64,000 nt of DNA from Polytrichum commune (Eukaryota; Streptophyta; Polytrichopsida; Polytrichales; Polytrichaceae): contig OX485803.1 of assembly GCA_950295325.1 (NCBI GenBank), positions 50,051,554 through 50,115,553 of the forward strand, read 5' to 3'. Below are positions 31,861-42,030 of the stretch, piece after piece. The position numbers and the translations under genes were made by a program. Below the pieces are notes generated by a model, which did not search any database, was not told where the DNA came from, and was given only the letters and a program-made list of their open reading frames with translations. The stretch's first letter is position 1; every line of letters begins with the position of its first letter.

Positions 31861-32760
31861 CTTTTTTTTTTGATAGAAGGCCAACCCGGCCGACGCCAAA
31901 ATGAATACCACCAAGGAACAAAACGCGCCCTCACCGAGGGGAGGCATAACCCCTCGGGCGTGAAAACACCGCCATTTAAAAAGAGCTAAGGACCGACCAC
32001 AACCAAGGACAACCCACCGGACCCACCGAATCAAGGACAACCCACCGGACCCACCGAATCAAGGACAACCCCCAAGCCACCTAAACTGCCCACCAAGGAG
32101 GGTGTAACAACCTATCTACGCTGTCTTTTCCAATTCTAGTCAATATGGAGGTTGTGTCGTCTACAAAGGACACTCCTAGTCCCCCAAGTTTTGTCGAACC
32201 CTTGGAGCATGGCAACTGCTGAAAAACTACTAATCTTAACTTGTGCCAACACTCTCTTCCATGCCGATTTGGCGTAAATGATGAGTTCGTCCCATATTTG
32301 ATGCTTGAGCTTAGTCTTGTGCCATTGGGTTTGATTGAACACCTTGTCATTCCGTTCGATCCAAATGTTCCAAAGAGTAATGCCCCTAAGGAGGTGCCAC
32401 ACTTTAATCATTTTACCGTATTTCTTAGGAATTCTTTCCCCGAATAAGGCTTGCTTCCAATTGAAGCAATCATAGTCGTTAGTTCTAACCCCACAAAGTT
32501 TATGCATAATAAATGTGGCCCATCTCCATGCCCTTCTTGCTTGAATGCAGTCCCAAAATTTGTGCTTGACTGATTTGCTCGTGTTAGGAAGGCACAAGAC
32601 ACATTGCTTGGAAATAGAGGCTGGTGCGATCCGGGCCCTCCATTCATTGACAACAACAACTTTGTGCCAAATTGACCAAACATCCATTTGTGATGAGTTT
32701 GTGTCCATCTCCAGGCTCATTACAGATCTCCTTAATTTTGATTTGCATGTGGCCTGCATC
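31861..32760 (-). mobile_element. 5'-truncated LINE, 3' end with poly(A) tail
   Basis: A frame of about 200 codons (32136-32759, minus) carries the zf-RVT tail of an L1-type reverse transcriptase: WRARIAPASISKQCVLC, then KHKFWDCIQARRAW, then WHLLRGITLWNIWIERNDKV. It is followed by a region matching the tail of the LINE at 0.4-2.7 kb. Downstream on the minus strand is a GC-rich 3' untranslated region with a tandem duplication of 28 bp (32010-32065), and then a run of ten A on the minus strand (T10 at 31861-31870). The open tail frame and clean poly(A) suggest a younger copy than the first LINE. It is truncated at the 5' side before the reverse transcriptase core. No target duplication found. 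Confidence 0.75.
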
Positions 32761-33837
32761 TCAAGTTTAAGTTAAGTGTATGCAAGATCTTACAGAGAAA
32801 TGGAGTTCCTCCGGCACCAACTGCCACTGGGTAACTGTTATTGGGATCAGGGATTGGAATATGTAGCAGGATACATGCGAATATCTGAGTCAGAAAAGTA
32901 GATATTAAATCATCATATTGATAAACCTCAAACTCTTCCAACACTTTGCAATGATTTTTTTGGTCAATAATTTTTCTCTATTCATCACCCTTTCAGAACA
33001 AGTATATCTTTATATGTTGTCGGGGTTACATTATACACAAAGCCACCAACAACAAGTGCTTGTGTATTGTTGAAATCGAAAGCCATTGTGCGCACCAATC
33101 AACAGTTGGCACAAGACAACAATCTGGGATGAGCCAATATCATCATATTAAAGGTTTGGCATGGAATGAAGTCAGGTTCTGCATGCTGCATTCCTGGCTG
33201 CAAGTGGCAATGAGGATTACAAGGAATTATGGCAGTCAAGATTTGGCCTCTGAACAATGTCCACTGTGGGGCATAATTTCTTGTTTCTGAACTTGCAAGG
33301 CATCCAGTCCTACATACAAGAAAAAAATTGATATTTCATTTCTTGCATGAAATTATGTGGTGCTCGTTCATGGACATTGCCATATTCTTCAACATTCCGA
33401 GGAGGGTCTTCACTATTGTGGTATCGATATCCCCAGTTGGTAACCATTGACAATAGCCTGTTCCTAACCTTCTAGTCATGTTCAACATTAAGATATCCAT
33501 GTCATATTATGTAATTGTAGGAAATTATTGTTATATTAGTTTTAGGTGATTAATTATATCAGCACACTGATCAATCTTCTGGACTCTTGAATTTACATCA
33601 TGCCAGGATAGAGAGCACTCAATGCAGGTGGATAATAGTTCCTTTCCAAATATCAAAAATTCCCAATGTATTAATATAGGGAAATTAAAATTCCAATGTC
33701 AAAATAATCAGACAACAAAATCAACATCCTATTTCCTTGTTATGAATACCTTTGGGACACTGTGTCAGAACCAATGTGGCACACCAGCCTCAAAGCAGAG
33801 TCACCTGCGGAAATGTAGGGCATGTGGGCCTTATCAT
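32761..33837. other. Intergenic, nothing recognised
   Basis: A minus frame at 32732-32944 (FACILLHIPIPDPNNSYP segment) has fair codon texture but no recognised family. Others are short. No RNA gene seen. Confidence 0.3.
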
Positions 33838-34020
33838 GTGGTAACTCTTCTTAATTGGACATCAATATTTGAGTGGTATATGGCAAGCTTGTAGTTAAGA
33901 ATGAACAATTTTAGGAAAAAGAACACATGTTCCAATGAGATTGGACTTTGTGCTCAAAATGTGGACATTATTAATAAATAACAGAAATTGGGAGGACCTA
34001 TGTGATCACATAAAGAGAAA
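33838..34020 (+). repeat. R1 dispersed repeat, copy e (partial)
   Basis: TTAATTGGACATCAATATTTGAGTGG and, at the end, ATTGGGAGGACCTATGTGAT match copies a and d. The terminal TAAGACCC part is missing or too diverged. Confidence 0.55.
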
Positions 34021-37000
34021 GGGAATATTCAATTTTGACTTCTTATAACTTGTGCATCTTGTCTCCTATTCTGAAACATGAAATGATGATCTTCGTGATT
34101 CTCAATTCCTAATCGTGTGAGGATTCGCATATCGTGGGTGAGTCATTTCTCGAACCAATATAATGGTCAAAATTGTCTACAACAGGGCCACATACCCTAA
34201 TGTGTCCTTGATTAAGACAGTGAAATTGATTGACAACATCCTGAAGCCTTGTGCAAGCCCGCTGATCAATGATGTAAAAATGAATATTCCTAGTGGCATG
34301 CCGAGCATAGTCCAGGGCCACACAGTCTTAAATTCTTCTGGCAAATATATATGACGACATCGCTAACTCTCGCCAATTATAATCTGACCCTATTTCGGCA
34401 CTAGGTAGCACATTCATTGGAATGAGAAATTCCATCATCTATGGGATGGACACAATTAGTCTTAACTGCTCGAGCTATGAGCCCTAGGGCCAAGTATATA
34501 TGTGGTGGATGGGCACTTGCTGAAGAGGCCCATCACAATGCTCAAGAGAACTTGCATGCAAAAACCTGTCAGAAAGTGCATTGCACGAGGATTGCATCAG
34601 AATCAGTTGACGTTCTATTTGGTCCCGAAAACCAACTGAAATATGAATAGAAGTTTCTAGTACATCGAGCGGAGGAAATGGTCTGCCAAAGTGGATGATG
34701 GGTTGGTTATGATGTTGAATTTAAGTCTTGAACATGGGCCACCTCACATGAGGACCAAGAAACATAACTGCACTCAGTCATGGCAGTTGCCTGTGGCCAA
34801 ATTAATGCTATGTTCAATGTGGAATGTGGCCTTTATAATATATATACATTAAGTCAACTCACTAATATTATGAGCATTTGGATCTAAAATATGGAGAGGG
34901 ATTCGAAGGAATATATTGGGCTGCACGTTGAGCCTGAATGACACATGTCTGGATCAATTATAATGTCGGCTGGTGGCTGGTCACTTAATCTTGCCATGGA
35001 ACAGTGCTCATTTCTTCAGTAGCATCAAGATTACTACTTCAAAATTCAGTATGTAATTACCCAAGACACTGCAGTACAGACTTTTCAATAATTGTTGTTT
35101 TTACGCACACTTCATTTGGAAGTCACAAAGTTGGAAGTCACAAAGTTGCGTGTACTGTTTTACAAGTTGACAGTCAAACCCTGAATTACGGTCTTTCACT
35201 GATTAGGGCTGTAAATGTATGGGCTGTGGGCTAGGGATTCGTAGTGTCTATGTAAACTCATCCATTGCAAAGATGAAATGTAGTGAATTATTTTATAGCA
35301 CGTAAATGATTAATTTAAGATAATTTGGCTCCGAAAATAGTATCAGAGACCCAAAATTAGTCTAGTGGAGTCCAGTTGCCCTCACCCTTGTAGGGAACTT
35401 GTTTTTATTGAAGCCCTTCATGCACGATGGATGAGTTTATAGAGACGCAACAAACTCCAAGCCAAACGGGTGCCATGTCTCCCATTAAGTCATACAAGAC
35501 GCTCGAACGACGAACCCTCCAGTATCAAAGTATGGGCAAGAAATAACAAGATAAGCATGGTTTCTGAAGCAATGTCCAAGTTTGAAGAAAATTGCACTGT
35601 TTGATTCAGGCATACAAGCAAAGAAAAGGCATGATGCACGTGTTCGTAGATCCAATTCTCTCCTCTTCTATAGTTCCCGGTGCCTCAAGTTTCTATTCCA
35701 AATAAAGAGTTCCGCAGTCCCATTCACAGTGGACTAACTGTAAGTATTTTGGCTCAACCCCATTCACATGGATACTTTGCGGAGGCTCCGCACGTTAGAG
35801 GTATACCACTCAACAAGACTCAAGCAGGCTTGCCAATTCGGAATGGCGACCAACGCGTAATTAGAGTTTTGACTCTTCTAGTTTTTGGCCGAGGATGACC
35901 ATCTCAAGTTGGTCAGCCACCAAGTTCGAAGGAGCTCATGCAAAGGCGACCAACTCAAAATGGTCACCATCGCCTACAAACAAGAACAGACAAACATTAA
36001 CTAGTTGGTTGCCATTTCGAGTTTGGCAAGCCCCTCTGTGAATATACATATCACATTCACATGTAAGGAAGCTCGCTAGTCATGCAATGAACCATTCTCC
36101 TGCAAGCCATGCTTCGTGTACGTTCCAAAGCCAACCTTAATCTATCGAATGGAGAAACCTCCTGATTCTTTACTTGAATTCGAATTGCAACATTAACTCC
36201 TACGCAAGTAACCCCCTCGAGCAATGATAACCGTGCCAACATGGCCTCTAAACGCCATCATTGTTTGTTGCAGTCCCCTGTCAAAACTGATTCATTGGCA
36301 CTAGTACCACCTCTCTCCCATGCCAAAAAGAAAAAGCCAAAGGAAAAGAAAGAAACACAAGGGTTCCACATCATGACAGAAGTGGAGAATTTTCCGACCA
36401 CATGGCTCAGTTGAAGTGCATACTTGTGATGATTGCACATGTGTACTAGAGGAGATGACACCCTCTTATAGAAGGTTATGCTCTTTTATGTGTGCACACA
36501 ACCAACCACCTTCCATTTCTCAAGCATCCAAGTGTTGAGGTGACTGACCTAACTTCAATTGACTGTGTCTCTACTCAACACTACTATGGACAACTACCAC
36601 AACTTTGTGAGAGCTTCTTCCCCGTGGTTCGCATGTTAAATGACCTCTCATGAATGTTGCAAAATTACCGGCCTGTGTTGTCAAATACTCTTGTGCACAT
36701 TAATCCGGAACACATATATTCTTTTTCATCTTTCCAAGAATGACAAGGTGAAATGAACTGAAGACCAATAGCACATCGTTTATTTCTCACTGGGAGCTCT
36801 AATCCAATCTAATCTAATCTAATTTACGGCATGCAATTTCATAATTGCCTTGCAGGTTGAAGGCTGCCAGACATATCATCAATATTCATGATGTAAGTAA
36901 AATACATTTCACAAATTTGCGATACATGAATTCGCTAATGACCGCCGATGGACGGCTCCCAAACGAATCATGGGATCATACACTCAAACTTCCCTTGATA

Positions 37001-37389
37001 ACTCTCCTAATAAGCCTGCCGAGGACTTTCACAGTTCCCATCTACACTACGTGTTCTATTCTATTCCAATCTGTGCTGTTTTGTTCTGTTCTGTTGTACA
37101 CACAACCAGCAGGTGCGCATCATAAGTTAGGTTTCACTCAAGCCTCCTCCTCCTCCCAGTACAGCAACTTCGCAACAGTAGTGATTCCTCGACGCATCAT
37201 GTAGAATGATTCTGTCGACGGTCTCGGGAATAATTGCAAAAGATTCCCTCACTTCCGTTGACCTGGCGTATAAGCGTAGCCTCCATGAGCTTATCGTCCG
37301 CTTGTTGTGGATGTTGTCAAATATGATTCTTGTACGCATATGAATATGATTCTGGTATGTTGAAGTCGTTGTTCTTATTCTCCTTTCTT
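34021..37389. other. Long intergenic stretch upstream of nothing recognised
   Basis: Only short frames without motifs. Small direct repeats occur (GGAAGTCACAAAGTT twice at about 35120-35150; CTAAT pentamers at about 36807-36830). The part next to 37390 presumably includes the 3' untranslated region of the minus-strand glutaredoxin gene. Confidence 0.35.
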
Positions 37390-37863
37390 TCACAACCAAA
37401 GGGCCCCCGCTTGCTTCAGCTGCGGCACCAGGTCGCCGCTGACGTGTGTCGCCAAGACCTTGTCCAGGCCTCCCAGCAGTTTGCCGCCCACGAAGACGGT
37501 GGGCACCGCCGCAGTGTCGGCGGCACTACTGGACCTATTGTTGTTTTTCCTATTGTTGTTTTGTGTTGGTGATGGTGGTTCCAGGAGGCGAAGCGCCTTC
37601 TCCATGTAAGCGCCGTCGGCGTGGTGGTCGAGCTCATGCACCGTGGGGCTGACACCCAGACTGCACAGGAGACGTTTCACCACATGGCACATGCAGCAGC
37701 CGCTCTCGCTGAACACTACCACCGCATTCTCCTCCACCAGCTGCTCTACCTTCTGCCTCGCAAGCGCCACCTGCTGCTCCTCTCCCGCGTCGTTTTCCTC
37801 CATTTCTTCCACGCGACCACCACTACAGTTGCTACTGTTGCTGTTGTGGTTGTAGTTGTTCAT
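37390..37863 (-). CDS. CC-type glutaredoxin (ROXY-like)
   Basis: A single intronless frame of 157 residues from ATG (37861-37863) to TGA. An in-frame TAG lies 21 nt before the ATG, which fixes the start. Residues 1-30 are Asn/Ser/Glu-rich; residues 35-70 give VEENAVVVFSESGCCMCHVV with the CCMC active site at 56-59; the cis-Pro motif AVPTVF is at about 119-124; GGLDKV at about 131-136; and the C-terminus is GALWL. CCMC plus ALWL defines the land-plant CC-type class, whose members bind TGA bZIP factors and act in development and stress responses; the ALWL end is the contact. Unusual is an Asn/Ser-rich insertion, about residues 97-119, just before the cis-Pro loop. The function in this plant is inferred from the family. 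Confidence 0.93.
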   Translation of the reverse strand: MNNYNHNSNSSNCSGGRVEEMEENDAGEEQQVALARQKVEQLVEENAVVVFSESGCCMCHVVKRLLCSLGVSPTVHELDHHADGAYMEKALRLLEPPSPTQNNNRKNNNRSSSAADTAAVPTVFVGGKLLGGLDKVLATHVSGDLVPQLKQAGALWL

Positions 37864-37884
37864 GCCCCCTCGATCCTCCACCTA

Positions 37885-38325
37885 GGTGCGAGCTGTGTGC
37901 GAAACCAGCCCCCGAAAGGATGCAAATAACAACCTACTAAATGAAAAAAATTACACCATTTTTTTGAAATCCGTAATCAAGTGAGCGATCTCCGACTCCG
38001 GCTCCTGCTCCTCTGAGCAGCTAGCGTCACAACACAGTCGAAAGAAGATGAATCTGTGAGGCTGTTGTTGGCCACTACATCATTTCCATCATGTCGGAAT
38101 CCGCATTTAACGGTGCGAGCCCCCCAAAAGGTGCAAAAGCAAGCCGCAAGGGATACAAAAATATATTAACACACAAATATTTTGAAACCCGTAAGAAATC
38201 CAACATGCTATGAACTCCTCCTTTAGTGAGCAGCGTCGACACCACACAGTCGAAGGAAGATGAACCTTTTTGTGAGGACGTTGGCCACTACATGATGATG
38301 ATTTCCATCATGTCGGAATGAATGC
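37885..38325. repeat. Tandem duplication just upstream of the glutaredoxin gene
   Basis: Two diverged units of about 210-220 bp, 37885-38105 and 38113-38325. Each starts GGTGCGAG, continues with a CCCCCRAAAGG..GCAAA stretch, TTTTGAAA.CCGTAA, CACAGTCGAA.GAAGATGAA and ends GGCCACTACAT...TTTCCATCATGTCGGAAT. The proximal unit starts 21 bp before the ATG of the minus-strand gene, so the duplicated DNA is leader or promoter sequence. Confidence 0.65.
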
Positions 38326-39228
38326 GCATCAAAACGCAGTCTTAGATTGCATGCACAGTACTAGTAACTACTTCGCAGCTCATGAGCACTCAATTCATCA
38401 ACTCTAACACGGCCGCTTCCCCGATGTCGATGTTATCTGCTGTCAAGTGGACGAATTCGTGGGTGCCAACTTGTATGGCGGCGGAACGGAGGGAGGGAGG
38501 CTTAAGGACACAACAACAAAAGTACTACATAAGCGCTTGCAACAGATTCTTCTTGTCTTTACTACATCACCTGAATCGAATCGGTTGCTAGATGGGATCT
38601 GGGTAACTAGCAATTCGGCTGATGTTGGGGGTGGTACTGCCGGCTGCCAACCACTCCGCTGACCCTGCTCGACGATCGTCACTTCGGGCCTGCACGTCGA
38701 GCTGAAGTTCCAAGCAACCCAAGTTGCGGCGAAAAAGTCTGGCCGACATTCCACTCCCGGATTGGGTTAAGTCCCACAAAGCCACGACATGTGGAGTTCC
38801 TCCTTTATAGCCCAGCTCGGAGGCAGGAAGGAAGGATGCAGGAAGGCCGGGCGAAGGACTGGCCGCTCTGCTGTCCGCTCCCCCTTGCGAAACAAAGTTT
38901 TATAAATATGCTGCTATTGCCCCGCTCGTTCGCTCGCTTGCTGACTGTCCCCCGGCCAACCCAGCTCACCACCGCCCTCCTGCGCATGCATTCAGCTGGG
39001 TGGCTCCATTAAGCTTAGCATAATCATCCTCCCGCGCCGGAGGCTCACTAATCATGCAAACGCTTCGAGGGATATGAAGCAACTCCCATGCCATTCATCA
39101 TCCGCTTACTTAATCGGACACGGAAAGCTGATGTCACCCAGTTCAAGGCGCCTGGCTCACTTGGGGGGAACGTGGATGAATCCTATGCAACTTCTTGGAA
39201 CTCGTATGACATGGAGGTGACACCACAT
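38326..39228. other. CpG-richer intergenic or leader region
   Basis: Apart from the TATA elements, no separate gene is recognised. The minus frame 38588-38785 begins just after the TATA box and may be an upstream ORF of a long leader. Confidence 0.3.
38804..38809 (-). promoter_or_regulatory. TATA box, possible glutaredoxin promoter
   Basis: TATAAA in the context GGGCTATAAAGGAGG on the minus strand, within a 38.6-39.0 kb zone that is clearly richer in C+G and CpG than its surroundings. Transcription from here would give a leader of about 900 nt (possibly containing an intron) before the glutaredoxin ATG. A second TATA-like sequence (TTTATAAATA, about 38899) could serve the opposite strand. 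Assignment to the glutaredoxin gene is inferred from strand and lack of another candidate. Confidence 0.3.
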
Positions 39229-39537
39229 GTTTGGAAAATGCTATTTCCGAAATGAATGGAGATCGGTGGGCCAAAGTAAAAACATTTTCGCCCTGTAAGC
39301 TGGAGGAGTTGGGTTTCATGGCTAGCCCCTATTTTGTCGGGTGTAAATGCCCGTTTCCAACTCCGATCCAAGATGGTGATTTTGTAAGTTGGAGTTCAAA
39401 ATGGACAATTTTAACTTGAAAAAAGATGGGAGTAACCTTGAAATCGAGCTCCTCAAGGTTAGGCTCATGTCATGGTCAAAATTATTTTACTTTGGCCCAC
39501 GGATCTCCGTTTTGAAACCTGCGCTTTCAAACATGTG
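39229..39537. repeat. Imperfect inverted duplication (possible hairpin transcript)
   Basis: Left arm 39229-39333 and right arm 39430-39537 align in opposite orientation: CACATGTTTG, GGAGATC(C/G)GTGGGCCAAAGT and GAGGAG(T/C)TNG(G/A)TTTCA occur in the same order. Because the copies are inverted, similar peptides appear on opposite strands (CFYFGPPISI minus, LFYFGPRISV plus). Identity is roughly 70-75% by eye, with a loop of about 100 bp. It could be a foldback transposon remnant or a source of small RNAs. Confidence 0.6.
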
Positions 39538-39539
39538 TG

Positions 39540-40199
39540 GCGGCCTACCCTTTTACAAAGTGGAAGTCGGGATAAAAAAGTTCACCAATGCAAAGAATTG
39601 AGGGAGTCATCGATCTGCTTACTTGGGCAAACACAACATGTTGATGTTTCTTTGACGTCACCTTCTCCAAGTAGTAGTGTGATTTTTAAGGAGGTGCTTA
39701 AATTATCACACACAAAGAGTGGTGTTGGGTTATTAAAAAAAATGGCTTTCCAGCTTGTCTGGCTAGGATGCATGGGCTAAGCTAGCCTTGCATAGGCTCA
39801 ACAGTACCCATACACATCTTTTTAGGTTTTAAAACTCTCTCAAAGAATTCAAGGTGGAAAATGGAGGTCCCAAAAGTTTCACCCAATTTTTAGAGTAAGC
39901 TCTTTAGAGATAAGTTTTCAAAATGTCTCATAGTCCATTTGCCATATTGAGACTTGCTAACCAATTTGGAATCAAATTATATTAGTGGGAAGTTTTTTGA
40001 GATTTTTTTGGTGTGAGCTCACCTTCCCTCCCATTGTAATTCCCTAGTGGTTCCCAATATCAATCACTCGTCTCAGGGAAGACTAATGATAGCTTACTCT
40101 TTGTACAATTTTTGTTGGTAGTCGCTTCCAAAGTTGTTAGTCTTCTTTATGTTGTGTTACGGTTCATGTTCTTTATCATGAGTTGTCGGTACACAAAGT
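39540..40199. other. Intergenic, nothing recognised
   Basis: No motif-bearing frame, RNA gene or repeat supported. Confidence 0.3.
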
Positions 40200-41300
40200 T
40201 GTCACTATAAGAGTTTATGAGTGCTAAACTTGAAACACTTAAGTATACAAAAGCTCATTGTCCTAGTAGGGAATGTCAATGGTATGGATGACTTGATCTG
40301 TATTGAATTTTCAAAGTTTTTCTTAATAATGTCTTTGCTATCTAGTATCATCACAATGGACATGGTTGATAAGCTATTTGGAGAACAAAATTGACTCCAA
40401 ATTAGCCTTCTTACCAACCACATTTATATCCATAAAGAGGTCTTTCTATTTCACTCCCATGGGAAGAACCTTTTCAACAACGTGTCAAGAAGTTGCTCCC
40501 TCATCGGGAGTGTACGTGTTTTGTGTGGCATTACATCAAGAAGAGGCACAATGATGGTTGTTAGAGTAGCAATTGCTTGTCATGTTGCTTCTCCAAGTTT
40601 TTTTAAAACCCAAATTCCCATGGTTACAAGACCAACAACCTTCTTTGGCATATGTTGCTCGTTTATAAAATTCCACTTTAGACACATCATGAATGATGTA
40701 CCATGCCATACAACACACATATTTTCTTTCAAGTGCGATCACCTTGCATCCGGTCTCATTCACATGTATTCCTTGGTGAACATCAAGTTTTTTTTGAAGA
40801 TTTAAAGCAGAACTACCCAAGCCACATTTCTTTATGAATACCTTTCATCTTCTCCCATCAAAACAATTGATAGTAGCCGGGAAATACAACATCCTTTGTG
40901 GCCACTTCTTTTATGAACTATTTTGTAAGCAAATTTTGATGTTTAGACTTATTCGCAATGTGGGGAACATGCAATGAATCATATTTCCTTTGGCCTTTGC
41001 GTGGTTGCATGGAAGAAATATTCCTCTTGGAGCTGCATATGGCGTAGCTCATGATCACGCAAGCTAACTCCTTCAAGCACAACATTCCGAAGTAGCCACC
41101 TACAGAGAAAAACACCTTTGAGTAGGATGCACTTCGGAATGAACAAATGATATAAGGATGTCAACCTCAACAACCTCATCACCAAGTGGAACACCCTCTG
41201 CAATAGGATTTTCACTCCCACTAAGGAGGACCAACTCCAAATTCACCCATTCCAATCTTGAGAGCAACACAACACTCGACAATGGGTTGTACATCTACAA
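40200..41300 (-). pseudogene. Coding relic, possibly N-terminal part of a DUF7869-type transposase
   Basis: Minus-strand frames chained across stops give an apparently protein-like series: a GEGEIDDVEEEPHVGTPLPF segment (41.3-41.4 kb), RKGQRKYDSLHVPHIANKSK (about 40.95 kb), CKVIALERKYVCCMAWYIIH and FYKRATYAKEGCWSCNHGN (40.55-40.78 kb), then KDLFMDINVVGKKANLESI (about 40.4 kb). The last resembles the KW(K/E)D...(D/E)xNxVN region that precedes the DUF7869 core in plant proteins of that type. This assignment is from memory of the general pattern and weak. At least four stops and a frameshift; no intact domain. Confidence 0.25.
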
Positions 41301-41389
41301 ACGGCAAAGGAGTCCCCACATGCGGCTCCTCTTCAACATCATCAATCTCACCCTCCCCAACAAAGTTGACTTCATCGACTTTATTCGGT

Positions 41390-42030
41390 TGACCGAAATA
41401 AACACTATGTTTTGTTGGCTTGCCCAAATCTATACCATGTAATGGAAACATAATGAAACATTTCACAATGGTAAACTTTGTGTATGTTGATCCAAAGGAT
41501 CCACATACCCAAACTTTGCCATTGTGATATGGTTCATTTTGTCGATTATGGGGGACATATTTGTTCAAGCTATTGGAACCTAGTGTTTTTTTTAGTCGAC
41601 CAACCAAAACCATACTAGGTTTCTATACCTTGACTGAATTTCTACCCTGTAATGAAAATATATTTTTACACTTCCCAATTCTAAACAATGGGTATGTCGA
41701 TCAAGAGCGTCGACATGCCAAACCTTTAGCATTATGAAGCGATTTAGAATGTCATTATAGGAGACAACTTCGGTCAAGGTATTTAAACATGTTGTTGTTT
41801 CAATTGGTCGACTGAAACCTAGTTCCACTCGAAACAACACTAGGTTTCTTTATACTAGCCATAAGGGTCCCCATAATTGACAACATAAATGAATTGGTAC
41901 CCAATGGTAAACATTGGATAAGTGAACTAGTGGACCCACATACCTAAAGTTTACCATTGGGTATTGGCTCATTTTGCCATTTTGGGGATTTTTTTTGTCG
42001 ATCAACCGAAACCTAGTTCCACCATGTTGA
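41390..42030. repeat. Three diverged tandem units of about 190-230 bp
   Basis: Units start near 41400, 41611 and 41840 with an ACACTA(G/T)GTTT motif, carry a CCAATGGTAAAC-like and GGACCCACATACC-like middle, a TCATTTTG...GGGG stretch, and finish with GTCGA(C/T)C.ACC(A)AAACC(TAGTTCC). The third unit contains a perfect inverted pair ACCCAATGGTAAAC / GTTTACCATTGGGT (about 41900-41963). No coding capacity is convincing. Confidence 0.6.

Noticed and set aside
36807-36830. CTAAT pentamer run as a functional element
   Set aside because: A short simple repeat with no context suggesting function.
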